Part shown: positions 1 through 7,429 of the stretch, piece after piece | How positions within the stretch are numbered: position 1 is the stretch's first letter | How the letters are laid out: every line of letters begins with the position of its first letter | IMG/VR virus record: IMGVR_UViG_3300036770_003696 | Span: 1-27,167 of that record | Origin: a virus | Direction: 5' to 3' (one strand) | DNA: 27,167 bases | The notes under the pieces: generated by a model | The model's input: the letters and a program-made list of their open reading frames with translations, nothing else | Told to the model about the DNA's origin: nothing | The model's database searches: none | Program-made: the position numbers and the translations under genes

Positions 1-2
1 AG

Positions 3-140
3 TACGCAGGTAGAGATGATTTATCTGATTCAGATCAATCGCTGCTTAAACATTTATTAGATCTCATCGCAGCAAGGTGGCAAGAATGGAGTAACAAAGA
101 AGGAGAAGAATCATGGATAGAGAAGACATCATCCGCATAG
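3..140 (+). CDS. C-terminal end of an upstream gene, 5' cut by window edge (hypothetical)
   Basis: An open frame runs in from the left edge and stops at TAG 138-140, giving 45 residues with no start visible. The residues (YAGRDDLSDSDQSLLKHLL, then a W-rich amphipathic stretch) look like a helical protein tail. The other two + frames stop early (stops at 58-60 and 11-13). It would overlap the next gene by 28 bases, in keeping with the overlaps elsewhere in this arm. The upstream sequence is missing, so neither the gene nor its function can be confirmed. Confidence 0.4.
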   Translation, partial: YAGRDDLSDSDQSLLKHLLDLIAARWQEWSNKEGEESWIEKTSSA

Positions 141-391
141 CGCGGGAGGCTGGGCTGCGCGTGGGAACAAACCTTAGCGGCGTTGTTCTTGTCGGGTCGC
201 CTGCGGAAATAGGACTGGCACATCTGACTATTGAGGAACTTGAACGCTTCGCTGCCCTTGTCGCCGCGCATGAACGTGAGGCGTGTGCGAAGGTGTGTGA
301 CGCTGTGCAGAAAAAGAACGAAGACGACGGAGCATGGATGTGGGAAGCGAGAAACTGCGCCGAAGCCATCCGAGCAAGGGGTGAGAAATGA
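113..391 (+). CDS. Conserved phage hypothetical protein (92 aa)
   Basis: The ATG follows an AGGAG ribosome binding site at 101-105 with 7 bases between. The protein starts MDREDIIRIAREAGL and has a central helical part with LERFAALVAAHEREACAKVC. It ends in CAEAIRARG just before the stop. From memory, this layout (IIRMAREAG... LERFA..VAA.EREAC... CA.AIRARG) is a recurring small early protein in phages of proteobacteria, with no known activity. The two cysteines in EACAKVC are typical of the group, but no metal site is evident. The stop overlaps the next start as ATGA at 388-391, so the two are probably translated together. The gene call is secure; the function is unknown. Confidence 0.8.
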   Translation: MDREDIIRIAREAGLRVGTNLSGVVLVGSPAEIGLAHLTIEELERFAALVAAHEREACAKVCDAVQKKNEDDGAWMWEARNCAEAIRARGEK

Positions 392-657
392 GTGGCGATC
401 ACAACCTATACCAGAAGAAGAAGGGTAACAAGAAAGGACTGTTCGATGACGTACTAATTAGTGACCCAGAACGAGACAAAGCTTGGGCGGCATTTATCAA
501 ACGCAAAGATGTTAAAGCGATGATGAAAGGCAAAGAAGATTTCAAGTTCCCATTTGATGGGTCATATGACCTGTGGTGTATCGCTTGGGAGAAAGCTTGG
601 CGTGAAGGTTTTTATGAAGGTTGGAGAGAAGCAGGAGGAAAAACTCGTGAGCCCTGA
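388..657 (+). CDS. Hypothetical protein (89 aa), W- and K-rich
   Basis: The start ATG overlaps the previous stop (ATGA), and a GGGGTGAG stretch just upstream can act as its ribosome binding site. The N terminus is lysine-rich. The C-terminal half has a run of aromatic residues around WCIAWEKAWREGFYEGWREA (roughly residues 55-83), suggesting an amphipathic helix. No catalytic motif is visible and I do not recognise the family. It lies among small early genes, where phages often keep host-takeover or accessory proteins, but that is context only. Its 3' end contains the ribosome binding site and start of the next gene. Confidence 0.7.
   Translation: MSGDHNLYQKKKGNKKGLFDDVLISDPERDKAWAAFIKRKDVKAMMKGKEDFKFPFDGSYDLWCIAWEKAWREGFYEGWREAGGKTREP
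633..638 (+). promoter_or_regulatory. Strong ribosome binding site AGGAGG fixing a GTG start
   Basis: AGGAGG lies 8 bases before GTG 647-649 inside the end of the preceding gene. It sets the start of the 66-residue gene. The frame is open further upstream to an ATG at 554, but that start has no comparable site. Confidence 0.75.
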
Positions 658-844
658 TACAAAAGTTATTATTAAAGATACGGGAGAAGTAGGGTACGTC
701 ATTAAAGATGACGGGGATTTTTACTACCTGCGTGTGCCCCAAACAAACTGGCCGTTCCCCATCTATACGTACGTCAATAAGAAACGAGTCAAACGAGCTA
801 AAATAAGTAAAGAGCCCACGGACATTGAAGAAGCACCTTTTTAG
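647..844 (+). CDS. Small hypothetical protein (66 aa), GTG start
   Basis: The GTG at 647 is chosen over ATG 554 because a perfect AGGAGG lies 8 bases upstream and the extra residues would lie wholly over the previous gene. The product begins SPDTKVIIKDTGEVGYVIKDDG and reads like a small beta-rich, KOW/SH3-like fold: alternating V/I strands with G and D turns, then a YTYVNKKRVKRAK basic strand and an acidic tail. That fold is inference. It overlaps the previous gene by 11 bases and is followed 9 bases later by the HNH-like gene, which has its own AGGAG. The function is unknown. Confidence 0.7.
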   Translation: MSPDTKVIIKDTGEVGYVIKDDGDFYYLRVPQTNWPFPIYTYVNKKRVKRAKISKEPTDIEEAPF

Positions 845-853
845 GAGTTAGCC

Positions 854-1159
854 ATGCCATACGTCAATAAGCCCCGCCCCTACAAGAAAGAATACGAACA
901 GTACGATGGTACCGAGAAGGTCAAGAAAAAACGCGCCGAGCGCAACCGTGCGCGAGCCATCATGATGAAAAAGGGTTTGGCACACAAAGGCGATGGCAAA
1001 GATGTCCACCACAAGAAAGCGTTATCAAACGGTGGGTCAGCTAAGGATGGGTTGGCTGTGGTTAGTGCAGCTACCAACCGTTCGTTTGACCGCGATGCCA
1101 AGCATAAACTGATCTCTGAGGTCAGTCCACGGGAACGGAAAGATCGTGCAAATCGTTAA
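854..1159 (+). CDS. HNH-like endonuclease family protein (101 aa)
   Basis: The ATG follows TTAGGAGTTAGCC, with an AGGAG site overlapping the previous stop. The N-terminal half is very basic (KKKRAERNRARAIMMKKG). It is followed by KDVHHKKALSNGGS and then VSAATNRS. This matches the short phage HNH layout in which a D-V-H/D-H pair is followed by an asparagine-rich turn and a final N-R-S (here H52, H53 and N75). The usual central asparagine of the turn is replaced by a GG pair, so nuclease activity is not assured. Such proteins act as free-standing nicking enzymes or help packaging in some phages. Its end overlaps the helicase start by 14 bases. Confidence 0.65.
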   Translation: MPYVNKPRPYKKEYEQYDGTEKVKKKRAERNRARAIMMKKGLAHKGDGKDVHHKKALSNGGSAKDGLAVVSAATNRSFDRDAKHKLISEVSPRERKDRANR

Positions 1160-2696
1160 CGACGAATTACTACTAGTAAGAACGCAATTCCCTAGCAGAA
1201 TAAAAGAGACGATCAAGGGCAGTCAGGTTGTAGCCAAACAAGGCGATATTTACGAGGTAGCGGTTAACTGGGACTTATCCGAGGCTCAGGCGCTGCGCCG
1301 ACTGAATATCAAGAACGTGCCCTCTCCCATCGTCAGAGACTACGACTGGCCTGGGATATATAAGCCGATGGATCACCAGCGGACCACGGCATCATTCTTG
1401 ACGCTGCATAAGCGAGCCTTCTGCTTTAACGAGCAGGGTACAGGCAAGACAGCCTCAGCGATCTGGGCATCAGACTATCTGATGAACATAGGCGCTATCA
1501 AGCGCGTGCTTGTGGTATGCCCCCTGTCAATTATGCAGTCGGCGTGGCAAGCGGATTTGTTTAAGTTCGCTATACACCGTACAGTCAATGTAGCGCATGG
1601 CACCGCAGATAAACGCAGAGAGATCATCAATAGCAACGCCGAGTACGTCATCATAAACTTCGATGGGGTGAATGTAGTTCGTGAGGAGATCAAGGGTAAG
1701 TTTGACCTCATCATCATTGACGAGGCTAACGCCTATAAGAACAGCCGCACCCAACGATTTAAAACCATGCGTAGCTTGATGAACGAGCGAACATATATGT
1801 GGATGATGACTGGCACACCTGCTGCTCAATCACCTGTCGATGCTTTCGGCCTAGCCAAACTGTGCGTACCGGACCGAGCCCCGCTGCTCTTTACTGAATA
1901 CCGTGATAGCGTGATGTACCAAGTGACTCGGTTTAAGTGGGCTCCCAAGCCTTCTGCTGTAGACACAGTGCACAGACTGTTACAGCCAGCGATACGGTTC
2001 TCCAAGGCCGAGTGCCTTGATTTGCCCGAAGTTACAAACGTTTCGCGGTACGCTCCGATGACTGCCCAGCAGTCTAAATATTATAAACAGCTAAAGAAAG
2101 ATTTTGTTATGCAAGCAGTGGGAGAAGATGTAACGGCAGTAAATGCCGCTGCGAATCTCACTAAGCTGCTACAGATCGCATGCGGTGCTGTGTACACCGA
2201 CAGTGGTAATACTATAGAGTTTGATGTGTCTGACCGGATGGATGCGGTCAAGGAAGTTATCGACGAAGCTACTAACAAGGTGCTCATCTTCGCACCGTTC
2301 ACTCACGCGCTACGGCTAATCAAGGATGAGCTGAACAAGCATGGGGTTACATCCGAGATCATCGATGGTAGCGTGTCGGTCAACAAGCGCACCGAGATAT
2401 TCCGACGCTTCCAAGAAACGCAAGATCCCAAGGTGCTCATCATTCAGCCGCAAGCTGCGGCACACGGCGTGACGCTTACTGCTGCTAACGTAGTCATATG
2501 GTACGCGCCCGTCACATCCATCGAGTCGTATCTTCAAGCTAATGCCCGTGTACACCGACAGGGGCAGAAAAACCCAGTGACGGTTGTGCACATCGAGGGC
2601 AGTCCGGTAGAGACTAAGCTCTATCAGATGCTGATGAATAAGCTCGACTTCCACACAAAAATAATAGATTTGTACAAACAAGAAATAGATACTTGA
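1146..2696 (+). CDS. SNF2-type superfamily 2 DNA helicase/translocase (516 aa)
   Basis: All core superfamily 2 motifs are visible: DHQRTTASF (Q/motif I region), Walker A NEQGTGKT with K101, motif Ia VVCPLSIM, motif II IIIDEAN (D192, E193), motif III MMTGTPAA, the second-domain LIFAPFTHAL, and motif VI ANARVHRQGQ with R471. The RVHRQGQ form of motif VI is typical of SNF2/RapA-like ATPases. These translocate on duplex DNA and remodel protein-DNA complexes or open forks. The length is normal for phage versions. The start is GTG 1146, inside the end of the HNH-like gene, which suggests coupled translation. A role in replication or recombination fits its place upstream of the DNA-binding and primase genes. 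Confidence 0.92.
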   Translation: MQIVNDELLLVRTQFPSRIKETIKGSQVVAKQGDIYEVAVNWDLSEAQALRRLNIKNVPSPIVRDYDWPGIYKPMDHQRTTASFLTLHKRAFCFNEQGTGKTASAIWASDYLMNIGAIKRVLVVCPLSIMQSAWQADLFKFAIHRTVNVAHGTADKRREIINSNAEYVIINFDGVNVVREEIKGKFDLIIIDEANAYKNSRTQRFKTMRSLMNERTYMWMMTGTPAAQSPVDAFGLAKLCVPDRAPLLFTEYRDSVMYQVTRFKWAPKPSAVDTVHRLLQPAIRFSKAECLDLPEVTNVSRYAPMTAQQSKYYKQLKKDFVMQAVGEDVTAVNAAANLTKLLQIACGAVYTDSGNTIEFDVSDRMDAVKEVIDEATNKVLIFAPFTHALRLIKDELNKHGVTSEIIDGSVSVNKRTEIFRRFQETQDPKVLIIQPQAAAHGVTLTAANVVIWYAPVTSIESYLQANARVHRQGQKNPVTVVHIEGSPVETKLYQMLMNKLDFHTKIIDLYKQEIDT

Positions 2697-2721
2697 CACA
2701 CTTTAGTTTGTTAAGTATAGT
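2693..2721 (+). promoter_or_regulatory. Sigma70-like promoter overlapping the helicase stop codon
   Basis: TTGACA (2693-2698) is separated by exactly 17 bases from TATAGT (2716-2721). This is a near-consensus sigma70 promoter with one mismatch in the -10 box. The helicase TGA (2694-2696) lies within the -35 box. It would transcribe the coiled-coil protein, the single-strand-DNA-binding protein, the helix-turn-helix protein and probably the primase-helicase, using host RNA polymerase. It is the only convincing promoter I found in this arm. Confidence 0.75.
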
Positions 2722-2725
2722 TAAG
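2710..2725 (+). repeat. GTTAAG direct repeat with 10-base period over the -10 box (operator candidate)
   Basis: GTTAAG occurs at 2710-2715 and again at 2720-2725, one helical turn apart, flanking and overlapping the TATAGT box. Two same-face half-sites here could be an operator, but six-base repeats in an AT-rich promoter can arise by chance. Confidence 0.3.
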
Positions 2726-2742
2726 ATTCGGAGGTGATGAAC

Positions 2743-3132
2743 ATGGACATATCAGTAGATAAAGTTATTAATACGTTCTTAAAAATACGCACAGCTAAAG
2801 CTGAGCTGACTAGAGAGTACGAATCAAAAGTTGCAGAGTTGGATGAGCAGATGGGCATCCTTAAGGGCAAGCTCCTTGAGGTCTGCAAGGACACGGGAGT
2901 TACCACTCTCGGTACCGGAGATGCCGTGGCGTACCGTACAGTTAAGACCCGCTACTGGACGAACGACTGGTCGCACTTTTATGACTTCTTAAAAGATCGC
3001 GGAAAGCTAGAACTATTAGAGAAGCGGATCCATCAAACTAACATGAAGGAGTTTTTAGACGAGCACCCAGATACGCGCCCCCCAGGATTGAACATCGACA
3101 CAGAGTATGAAATAACTATCCGTAAAAAATAG
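2743..3132 (+). CDS. Phage coiled-coil protein, Gam/Gp157-like layout (129 aa)
   Basis: Three starts in a row are possible (GTG 2734, ATG 2737, ATG 2743). GGAGG at 2730-2734 is 8 bases from ATG 2743, which I prefer. Residues about 12-50 form a charged coiled coil (KAELTREYESKVAELDEQMG). Then comes a compact domain with VTTLGTGDAVAYRTVKTRYW and YDFLKDRGKLELLEKRI, ending in a beta strand YEITIRKK. A coiled coil followed by a small alpha/beta domain resembles phage Gam- and Gp157-type proteins, which protect DNA ends or act near recombination genes. That match is by layout only. It is the first gene after the promoter and sits directly before the probable single-strand-DNA-binding protein. Confidence 0.75.
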   Translation: MDISVDKVINTFLKIRTAKAELTREYESKVAELDEQMGILKGKLLEVCKDTGVTTLGTGDAVAYRTVKTRYWTNDWSHFYDFLKDRGKLELLEKRIHQTNMKEFLDEHPDTRPPGLNIDTEYEITIRKK

Positions 3133-3140
3133 GAACAATT

Positions 3141-4004
3141 ATGTCAAACATTACTTTATTTGAACAGGCAGTACCGGACTATCTTAAAGAAGTTGAGATG
3201 GATGAAATGACTCGTCGCTACGCTGGAGGCAGTGGCGGCAAACGGATCTCGATCCGTGGTCGTGTATTCCGGTTGGTTGTTGGAGGTAAGGAAGTTTCTA
3301 AAAACGAGAGCAACGCTATGAATGTTGTTATCGTTGCTGGCGGTAAAGACATCGCACGTTATTACCACGCCAAGCAGTACACGCCTGGAGATACAGCACC
3401 GCCGGATTGCTTTTCTAACGATGGCGTAGCACCCGATGCGTCTGCATCGTCTCCGCAAAGTGATAAGTGCGAGACTTGCCCGATGAACATAAAAGGTTCG
3501 GGTCAAGGTAATTCACGCGCTTGCAGATTCCAGCAGCGGTTAGCAGTCGTGCTTGCAGAGTACATCGATGGTGATGTGTATGAGTTGGCGCTACCGTCTA
3601 AATCCATCTTCGGTCGTGCAGAGCTCGACAAGATGCCGTTCCAGCAATACGCTAAATACGTTGGTTCGCAGGGGCGTAATCTCAATACGCTTGTGACGGA
3701 GATGCGGTTTGACACAGACAGTGACACGCCAAAACTTACGTTTAGGCCAGTGCGCTATCTGACTCGTGAGGAGTGGGTTGAAGCTAAGAAACAAGCTGAA
3801 ACGCCAGAAGCTCGCAATGCCTTGAAGATTATTGTGTCACCGCAAGCCAAGAAGGTTAATGAACTTGCGGCACCCGCTGTTGAGGTTGCACAAGAACCTG
3901 AGCCGGTCAAGCGTACCGCTAAGAAAAACGTTGAGCCAGCTCCGGCACCAGCGAAAAAAGGTTTCACTGATATAGTCAGTGAGTGGTCTACGGACGATGA
4001 ATGA
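3141..4004 (+). CDS. Probable single-stranded-DNA-binding protein (287 aa)
   Basis: The ATG follows AGGA eight bases after the previous stop. Residues 34-75 form a beta-rich core (RISIRGRVFRLVVGG, NVVIVAGGKDIARYY) of OB-fold type. A four-cysteine set follows, C90, C110, C113 and C128 (KCETCPMN, ACRFQQ), likely a zinc site. The end is a flexible A/P/E/K linker and an acidic tip, DIVSEWSTDDE. An acidic C-terminal tip after a flexible linker is the hallmark of SSB-type proteins and is used to recruit partners. From memory, this family is common in phage replication modules. It lies between the coiled-coil protein and the primase-helicase. The SSB assignment is inference. Confidence 0.7.
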   Translation: MSNITLFEQAVPDYLKEVEMDEMTRRYAGGSGGKRISIRGRVFRLVVGGKEVSKNESNAMNVVIVAGGKDIARYYHAKQYTPGDTAPPDCFSNDGVAPDASASSPQSDKCETCPMNIKGSGQGNSRACRFQQRLAVVLAEYIDGDVYELALPSKSIFGRAELDKMPFQQYAKYVGSQGRNLNTLVTEMRFDTDSDTPKLTFRPVRYLTREEWVEAKKQAETPEARNALKIIVSPQAKKVNELAAPAVEVAQEPEPVKRTAKKNVEPAPAPAKKGFTDIVSEWSTDDE

Positions 4005-4240
4005 TGGACGCTCGTGGGCATTCGCTAAAATTGGTTGAAGCTATCCGAGGGGGCGACCCTTCGGACCCTGTTATTAAGTTAGGGAAGTACTGCATAGACC
4101 ACCATGTACCCGTCAGTGATGTTGCGAAGTATTTTGGCGTGTCCAAGCTCACCATCTATAACTGGTTTTTCGGTAAGATGAAGCCCAGACGTAAAAACGT
4201 TGAGTTACTTCACGATACTCTGAGGCGATTAGAACTATAA
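4001..4240 (+). CDS. Small helix-turn-helix DNA-binding protein (79 aa)
   Basis: The ATG overlaps the previous stop as ATGA at 4001-4004. Residues about 36-58 (VPVSDVAKYFGVSKLTIYNW) form a textbook helix-turn-helix: a first helix with VAKYFG, a turn, and a recognition helix SKLTIYNWF. A basic patch KMKPRRKN follows. The protein is little more than this domain. It could be a repressor or activator of the early arm or a replication accessory protein. Its co-transcription from the promoter at 2693-2721, which carries a possible operator, would allow autoregulation, but nothing shows that directly. The recognisable motif makes it confidently DNA-binding. Confidence 0.8.
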   Translation: MMDARGHSLKLVEAIRGGDPSDPVIKLGKYCIDHHVPVSDVAKYFGVSKLTIYNWFFGKMKPRRKNVELLHDTLRRLEL

Positions 4241-4247
4241 AAGCTAC

Positions 4248-4302
4248 GGGGCGTCTAGCTCGACGGAGTGAAAGAGGGCATGCCGCAGCTCTTTGACGCC
4301 CC
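4248..4302 (+). other. Structured intergenic element, potential three-way junction RNA
   Basis: An 8-bp perfect outer stem GGGGCGTC (4248-4255) / GACGCCCC (4295-4302) encloses two further pairings. One is AAAGAG (4271-4276) with CTCTTT (4289-4294), stacked directly on the outer stem. The other is a small CTC/GAG hairpin (4259-4268). The loop of the larger hairpin contains the palindrome GGCATGCC (4277-4284). It lies in the only sizeable gap of this arm, 4241-4334, 22 bases ahead of the AGGAG (4324-4328) of the primase-helicase gene. No T-run follows, so it is not an intrinsic terminator. It may control that gene's translation, or act as DNA (protein-binding site or origin). Confidence 0.4.
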
Positions 4303-4334
4303 CATTTACATCGCGGCAGGTCTAGGAGCGGCTG

Positions 4335-7163
4335 ATGACCATCAAGACATTGCTTACTGCGTTGTTGCCCACAGACGGGTATTACTGCGTAGTAGGAGTA
4401 AAACCAGATGCCTATACAATACAAAAGTTTGTACAGGATATTGATGCGGTAGAAGCAGAAGCTGCCGCTTTAGTAAGCTCAGGGTTTAACGCTTACTTCG
4501 GTTGCGCTAAGTACGCTACCGACAAGAACCGCAAAGCACCGAACGTCAAGTCAGTCCAGAGTTTCTGGCTAGATATTGACTGTTACGACGACAAGCCCTA
4601 CGCCGACCAGCAAGAAGGCATGGTGGCGCTAAAGAAGTTTTGCGTAGCGTTGAAGCTGCCAAGGCCGACTATCGTGGACTCAGGGCGTGGCCTCCATGTT
4701 TACTGGCGACTGCAAGACCCGATAACCCCAGAGCAGTGGAAGCGCACCGCAGTAAAACTTAAGAGGCTGTGCAACGAGCACGGGCTACAAGCAGATCCGT
4801 CCCGCACGGCGGATATAGCGTCTATCTTACGCTTGCCTGATACCAAGAACTTCAAGACAACTCCGGCGCTAGACGTAAAACTTGAGGTCGTAGGCAAGCC
4901 GATTGACTACGAAACGTTTAACAACCTGCTCGGCGCAGATATTCAGTCACCGACACCTCCACCAACATATGACACAGGTGGATTGAATGAGTTGACTAAA
5001 TCGTTGATGGGTAACAAGCAGAACAAGTTCTCGCTTATCTTAGAGAAATCAAACAAAGGAACCGGATGTGAACAGATTAAACAGGCAGTTGCTAATCAGG
5101 GTACGACAGCGGAACCGCTTTGGAGGGCCGTCCTGTCCGTTGCGTCGCGCTGCGTGGATAGTGAGACAGCTATCCACGAAGTCTCTAAGCACCATCCCGA
5201 ATACAATGCTCAGGAGACTGAAGAAAAAGCAGCACTCACTAAAGGCCCATTCTTATGCACAACATTTGAAGAAATCGAGCCAAGCCACTGCGCCAACTGC
5301 CCACACAAAGGCAAAATTAGCAGCCCGATTGTTCTTGGGCAGGTTGTTGCGGAAGCCGAACAATCCTCCACCACGGTCGGTTTTATCGAATCCGATCCGA
5401 CTGCCGTATCAACGTACACCCTCCCCTCGCTTCCTTTCCCGTACTTTGCTGGAAAAACTACAGGGATTTACCGAAAGAGCTCAGATGACGACGAAGATGC
5501 AACCTTAGTCTACGAGCATTACCTCTATATCGTAAAGCGGTTAAAAGACCCACAGAAGGGCGAAGTAGTATGGATTAGGGTGCATACCCCCAAAGACGGC
5601 ATTCGTGAGTTTGCATTGACTGCTATGGAGCTGATGACACCAGACAGACTCCGAGAACGATTAGCTTGGTACGGTGTTGTCGGCTTAAAGAAGCAGATGG
5701 ACAGCATCATGCAGTACCTCGTTTATTTCCTAAAAGAACTTCAAACTACAACAGGAGCAGAACTTATGAGAAACCAGTTTGGCTGGACTGAAAACAATGA
5801 ATCATTCGTAGTCGGAGAAGTTGAGATACGCGCAGACGGTGATAAGTACACACCCCCATCAAGCTATACCCATCAGTATTGCCAAGCGTTTGAATCTATC
5901 GGGACGTTTGAAGAATGGAAGAAAGTTGTTAACGTTTATGACCGACCAGGATTTGAACCGCATGCTTTTGGATTCTTCACTGCATTCGGCGCACCGCTGA
6001 TGAAGTTTATGAATCAGCCAGGAGCGATCATCAACATGGTCAACAATGCTTCAGGCACAGGCAAGACCACAGCGATTAAGTGTATGCACAGCGTGTACGG
6101 GCATCCAGAAGAGATGATGCTGATTGAACGGGACACAGCGAACACACGGCTACATAGGCTTGGCGTGATGAACAACCTACCGCTAGGTTGTGACGAGATT
6201 ACCAAGATGCCGTCAGACGATTTCTCAGATTTTGCTTACAGCGTATCGCAAGGACGTGGGCGTGGGCGGATGAAGATGAATGAAAATGCCGAACGGCTTA
6301 ACTTTGCTCGATGGGCAACCATGCTGCTATGCAGCTCAAACGCTTCAGTGGTAGATAAACTAAAGAGTTTAACTACTTCGGATGGGGAGCTGATGCGAGT
6401 CATCGAGTTTAACGTCCCTGCATCTAAGCTGCTACTTAAGGAAGAAGCCGACGAGATATACGGCAAGCTGTACACAAACTACGGACACGCTGGAAAGATA
6501 TATCTGCGAGACCTTGTTCCTAATCTAGAAGAGCGGATCGGTGAAGTCAAAGAACTTCAGCGGCATATCGATAAGAAAGCAGGATTCACTAACCGTGAGC
6601 GATTCTGGTCAGCAGTTGCTGCATGCAATATTGCAGGAGCTCAGTTTGCTAAGCGATTAGGTATTCACGATATTGACGTAGGCCGAGTCTATCGATGGGC
6701 GGTCCAAGAGTTATCGCAGATGCGGAACGACATCAAGCCCCCTGCAACTAACCACGCTTCGATCATTGCAGACTTCTGGAATAAACACTCCCGTAACACC
6801 TTGGTTATTAACGGCGAGCTTGACCGACGCACTAACGTCGAGTCGTTGCCGATACGCGAGCCATTTGGGGAACTTATCGTTCGCATGGAGCCTGATACAC
6901 AAAAGCTATACATCGACTCCAAAGCATTCCGTAAGTTTTGCCAAGACATCCGAGTAACCGTTAAGGATGTAATCGGCGCACTGACCGCCGAGGGCGTATG
7001 CGAGGGACTTGTCCAGAAGCGCATGTACAAAGGCACAAAACTTAGCAGTGTCCCGGCAATCATGGCTTATGCGTTTGATTGCAGCAAAGGTAACTTCATC
7101 GACACCGAACAGTACTGCGATCCTGGCGTAGCTTTAGAGGAAGAAAAGCAGGATGCTAGTTGA
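4335..7163 (+). CDS. Primase-helicase fusion: AEP-type primase plus superfamily 3-like helicase (942 aa)
   Basis: The ATG is 6 bases after AGGAG (4324-4328). The N-terminal part (about 1-200) carries FWLDID with D80 and D82, then GRGLHVYW with H121, and DPSRTADIASILRLPDTKN; this is the archaeo-eukaryotic primase pattern seen in phage and plasmid RepB-type primases. A probable zinc site follows at C308, C319 and C322 (SHCANCPHKGK). The C-terminal half is a hexameric helicase ATPase: Walker A NNASGTGKTTA (K577), Walker B GCDEI (D620, E621) and a polar motif LLCSSNAS (N669), as in DUF927/D5-type helicases. It should open the fork and make primers. It ends overlapping the next gene by 11 bases. 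Confidence 0.9.
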   Translation: MTIKTLLTALLPTDGYYCVVGVKPDAYTIQKFVQDIDAVEAEAAALVSSGFNAYFGCAKYATDKNRKAPNVKSVQSFWLDIDCYDDKPYADQQEGMVALKKFCVALKLPRPTIVDSGRGLHVYWRLQDPITPEQWKRTAVKLKRLCNEHGLQADPSRTADIASILRLPDTKNFKTTPALDVKLEVVGKPIDYETFNNLLGADIQSPTPPPTYDTGGLNELTKSLMGNKQNKFSLILEKSNKGTGCEQIKQAVANQGTTAEPLWRAVLSVASRCVDSETAIHEVSKHHPEYNAQETEEKAALTKGPFLCTTFEEIEPSHCANCPHKGKISSPIVLGQVVAEAEQSSTTVGFIESDPTAVSTYTLPSLPFPYFAGKTTGIYRKSSDDDEDATLVYEHYLYIVKRLKDPQKGEVVWIRVHTPKDGIREFALTAMELMTPDRLRERLAWYGVVGLKKQMDSIMQYLVYFLKELQTTTGAELMRNQFGWTENNESFVVGEVEIRADGDKYTPPSSYTHQYCQAFESIGTFEEWKKVVNVYDRPGFEPHAFGFFTAFGAPLMKFMNQPGAIINMVNNASGTGKTTAIKCMHSVYGHPEEMMLIERDTANTRLHRLGVMNNLPLGCDEITKMPSDDFSDFAYSVSQGRGRGRMKMNENAERLNFARWATMLLCSSNASVVDKLKSLTTSDGELMRVIEFNVPASKLLLKEEADEIYGKLYTNYGHAGKIYLRDLVPNLEERIGEVKELQRHIDKKAGFTNRERFWSAVAACNIAGAQFAKRLGIHDIDVGRVYRWAVQELSQMRNDIKPPATNHASIIADFWNKHSRNTLVINGELDRRTNVESLPIREPFGELIVRMEPDTQKLYIDSKAFRKFCQDIRVTVKDVIGALTAEGVCEGLVQKRMYKGTKLSSVPAIMAYAFDCSKGNFIDTEQYCDPGVALEEEKQDAS

Positions 7164-7350
7164 TGGGGTTGACTACAACGTAGACTTCACAAAATTTAAA
7201 GTAGGCAGCTCGTTCTTTGTGCCGTGCATACACCCGAAGATCGCTAAGAAAGATATAAAAACACGGGCTAAACGCCTAGGGTTTAAGGTTGGGATGAAGT
7301 TTCTTATTGAAGATGGGTACAGAGGCTTGCGTGTTTGGAGACTTAAGTAG
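7153..7350 (+). CDS. Small conserved hypothetical protein (65 aa)
   Basis: The ATG overlaps the end of the primase-helicase by 11 bases, with a GAGGAAG stretch upstream. The product has the pattern SSFFVPCIHPK, then AKRLGFKVGMKFLIEDGYRGLRVWRLK. This short alpha/beta unit ending in G-x-R-V-W-R recurs, from memory, in small phage proteins next to replication genes. There are no catalytic residues. It is the last gene of the rightward arm, followed by the terminator at 7406-7429. The function is unknown. Confidence 0.7.
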   Translation: MLVDGVDYNVDFTKFKVGSSFFVPCIHPKIAKKDIKTRAKRLGFKVGMKFLIEDGYRGLRVWRLK

Positions 7351-7405
7351 TAATATCAAGTCTGTTTCATAGTGTGTCTCTGTTCCCTCCTGTTGATGAC
7401 TCTTT

Positions 7406-7429
7406 CCCCCGCGCCCTGCGGGGGTTTTT
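7406..7429 (+). terminator. Intrinsic terminator of the + strand arm
   Basis: A perfect 7-bp stem CCCCCGC (7406-7412) / GCGGGGG (7418-7424) with a 5-base loop is followed directly by TTTTT (7425-7429). It ends the rightward operon between the converging arms. The - strand reading has no T-run after the stem, so it should work in one direction only. The T-run overlaps the stop codon of the leftward giant gene. Confidence 0.88.

Noticed and set aside
2316-2699. 127-codon - strand frame opposite the helicase gene
   Set aside because: It lies opposite conserved helicase motifs, has no ribosome binding site, and its product has no recognisable features.
4332-4338. CTGATGA, resembling the conserved box of a hammerhead ribozyme
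   Set aside because: The paired GAAA box and three stems are not found around it. It is the start-codon region of the primase gene, so the match is chance.
4268-4444. Small + frame (GTG 4268 or ATG 4280, about 55 codons) overlapping the start of the primase-helicase
   Set aside because: The second half becomes R/S-rich and runs over the conserved primase frame. The start lies inside the structured element. No recognisable product.
5068-5508. 146-codon + frame inside the primase-helicase
   Set aside because: Basic, R/S/P-rich product over a region where the main frame shows a conserved cysteine site. A shadow frame.
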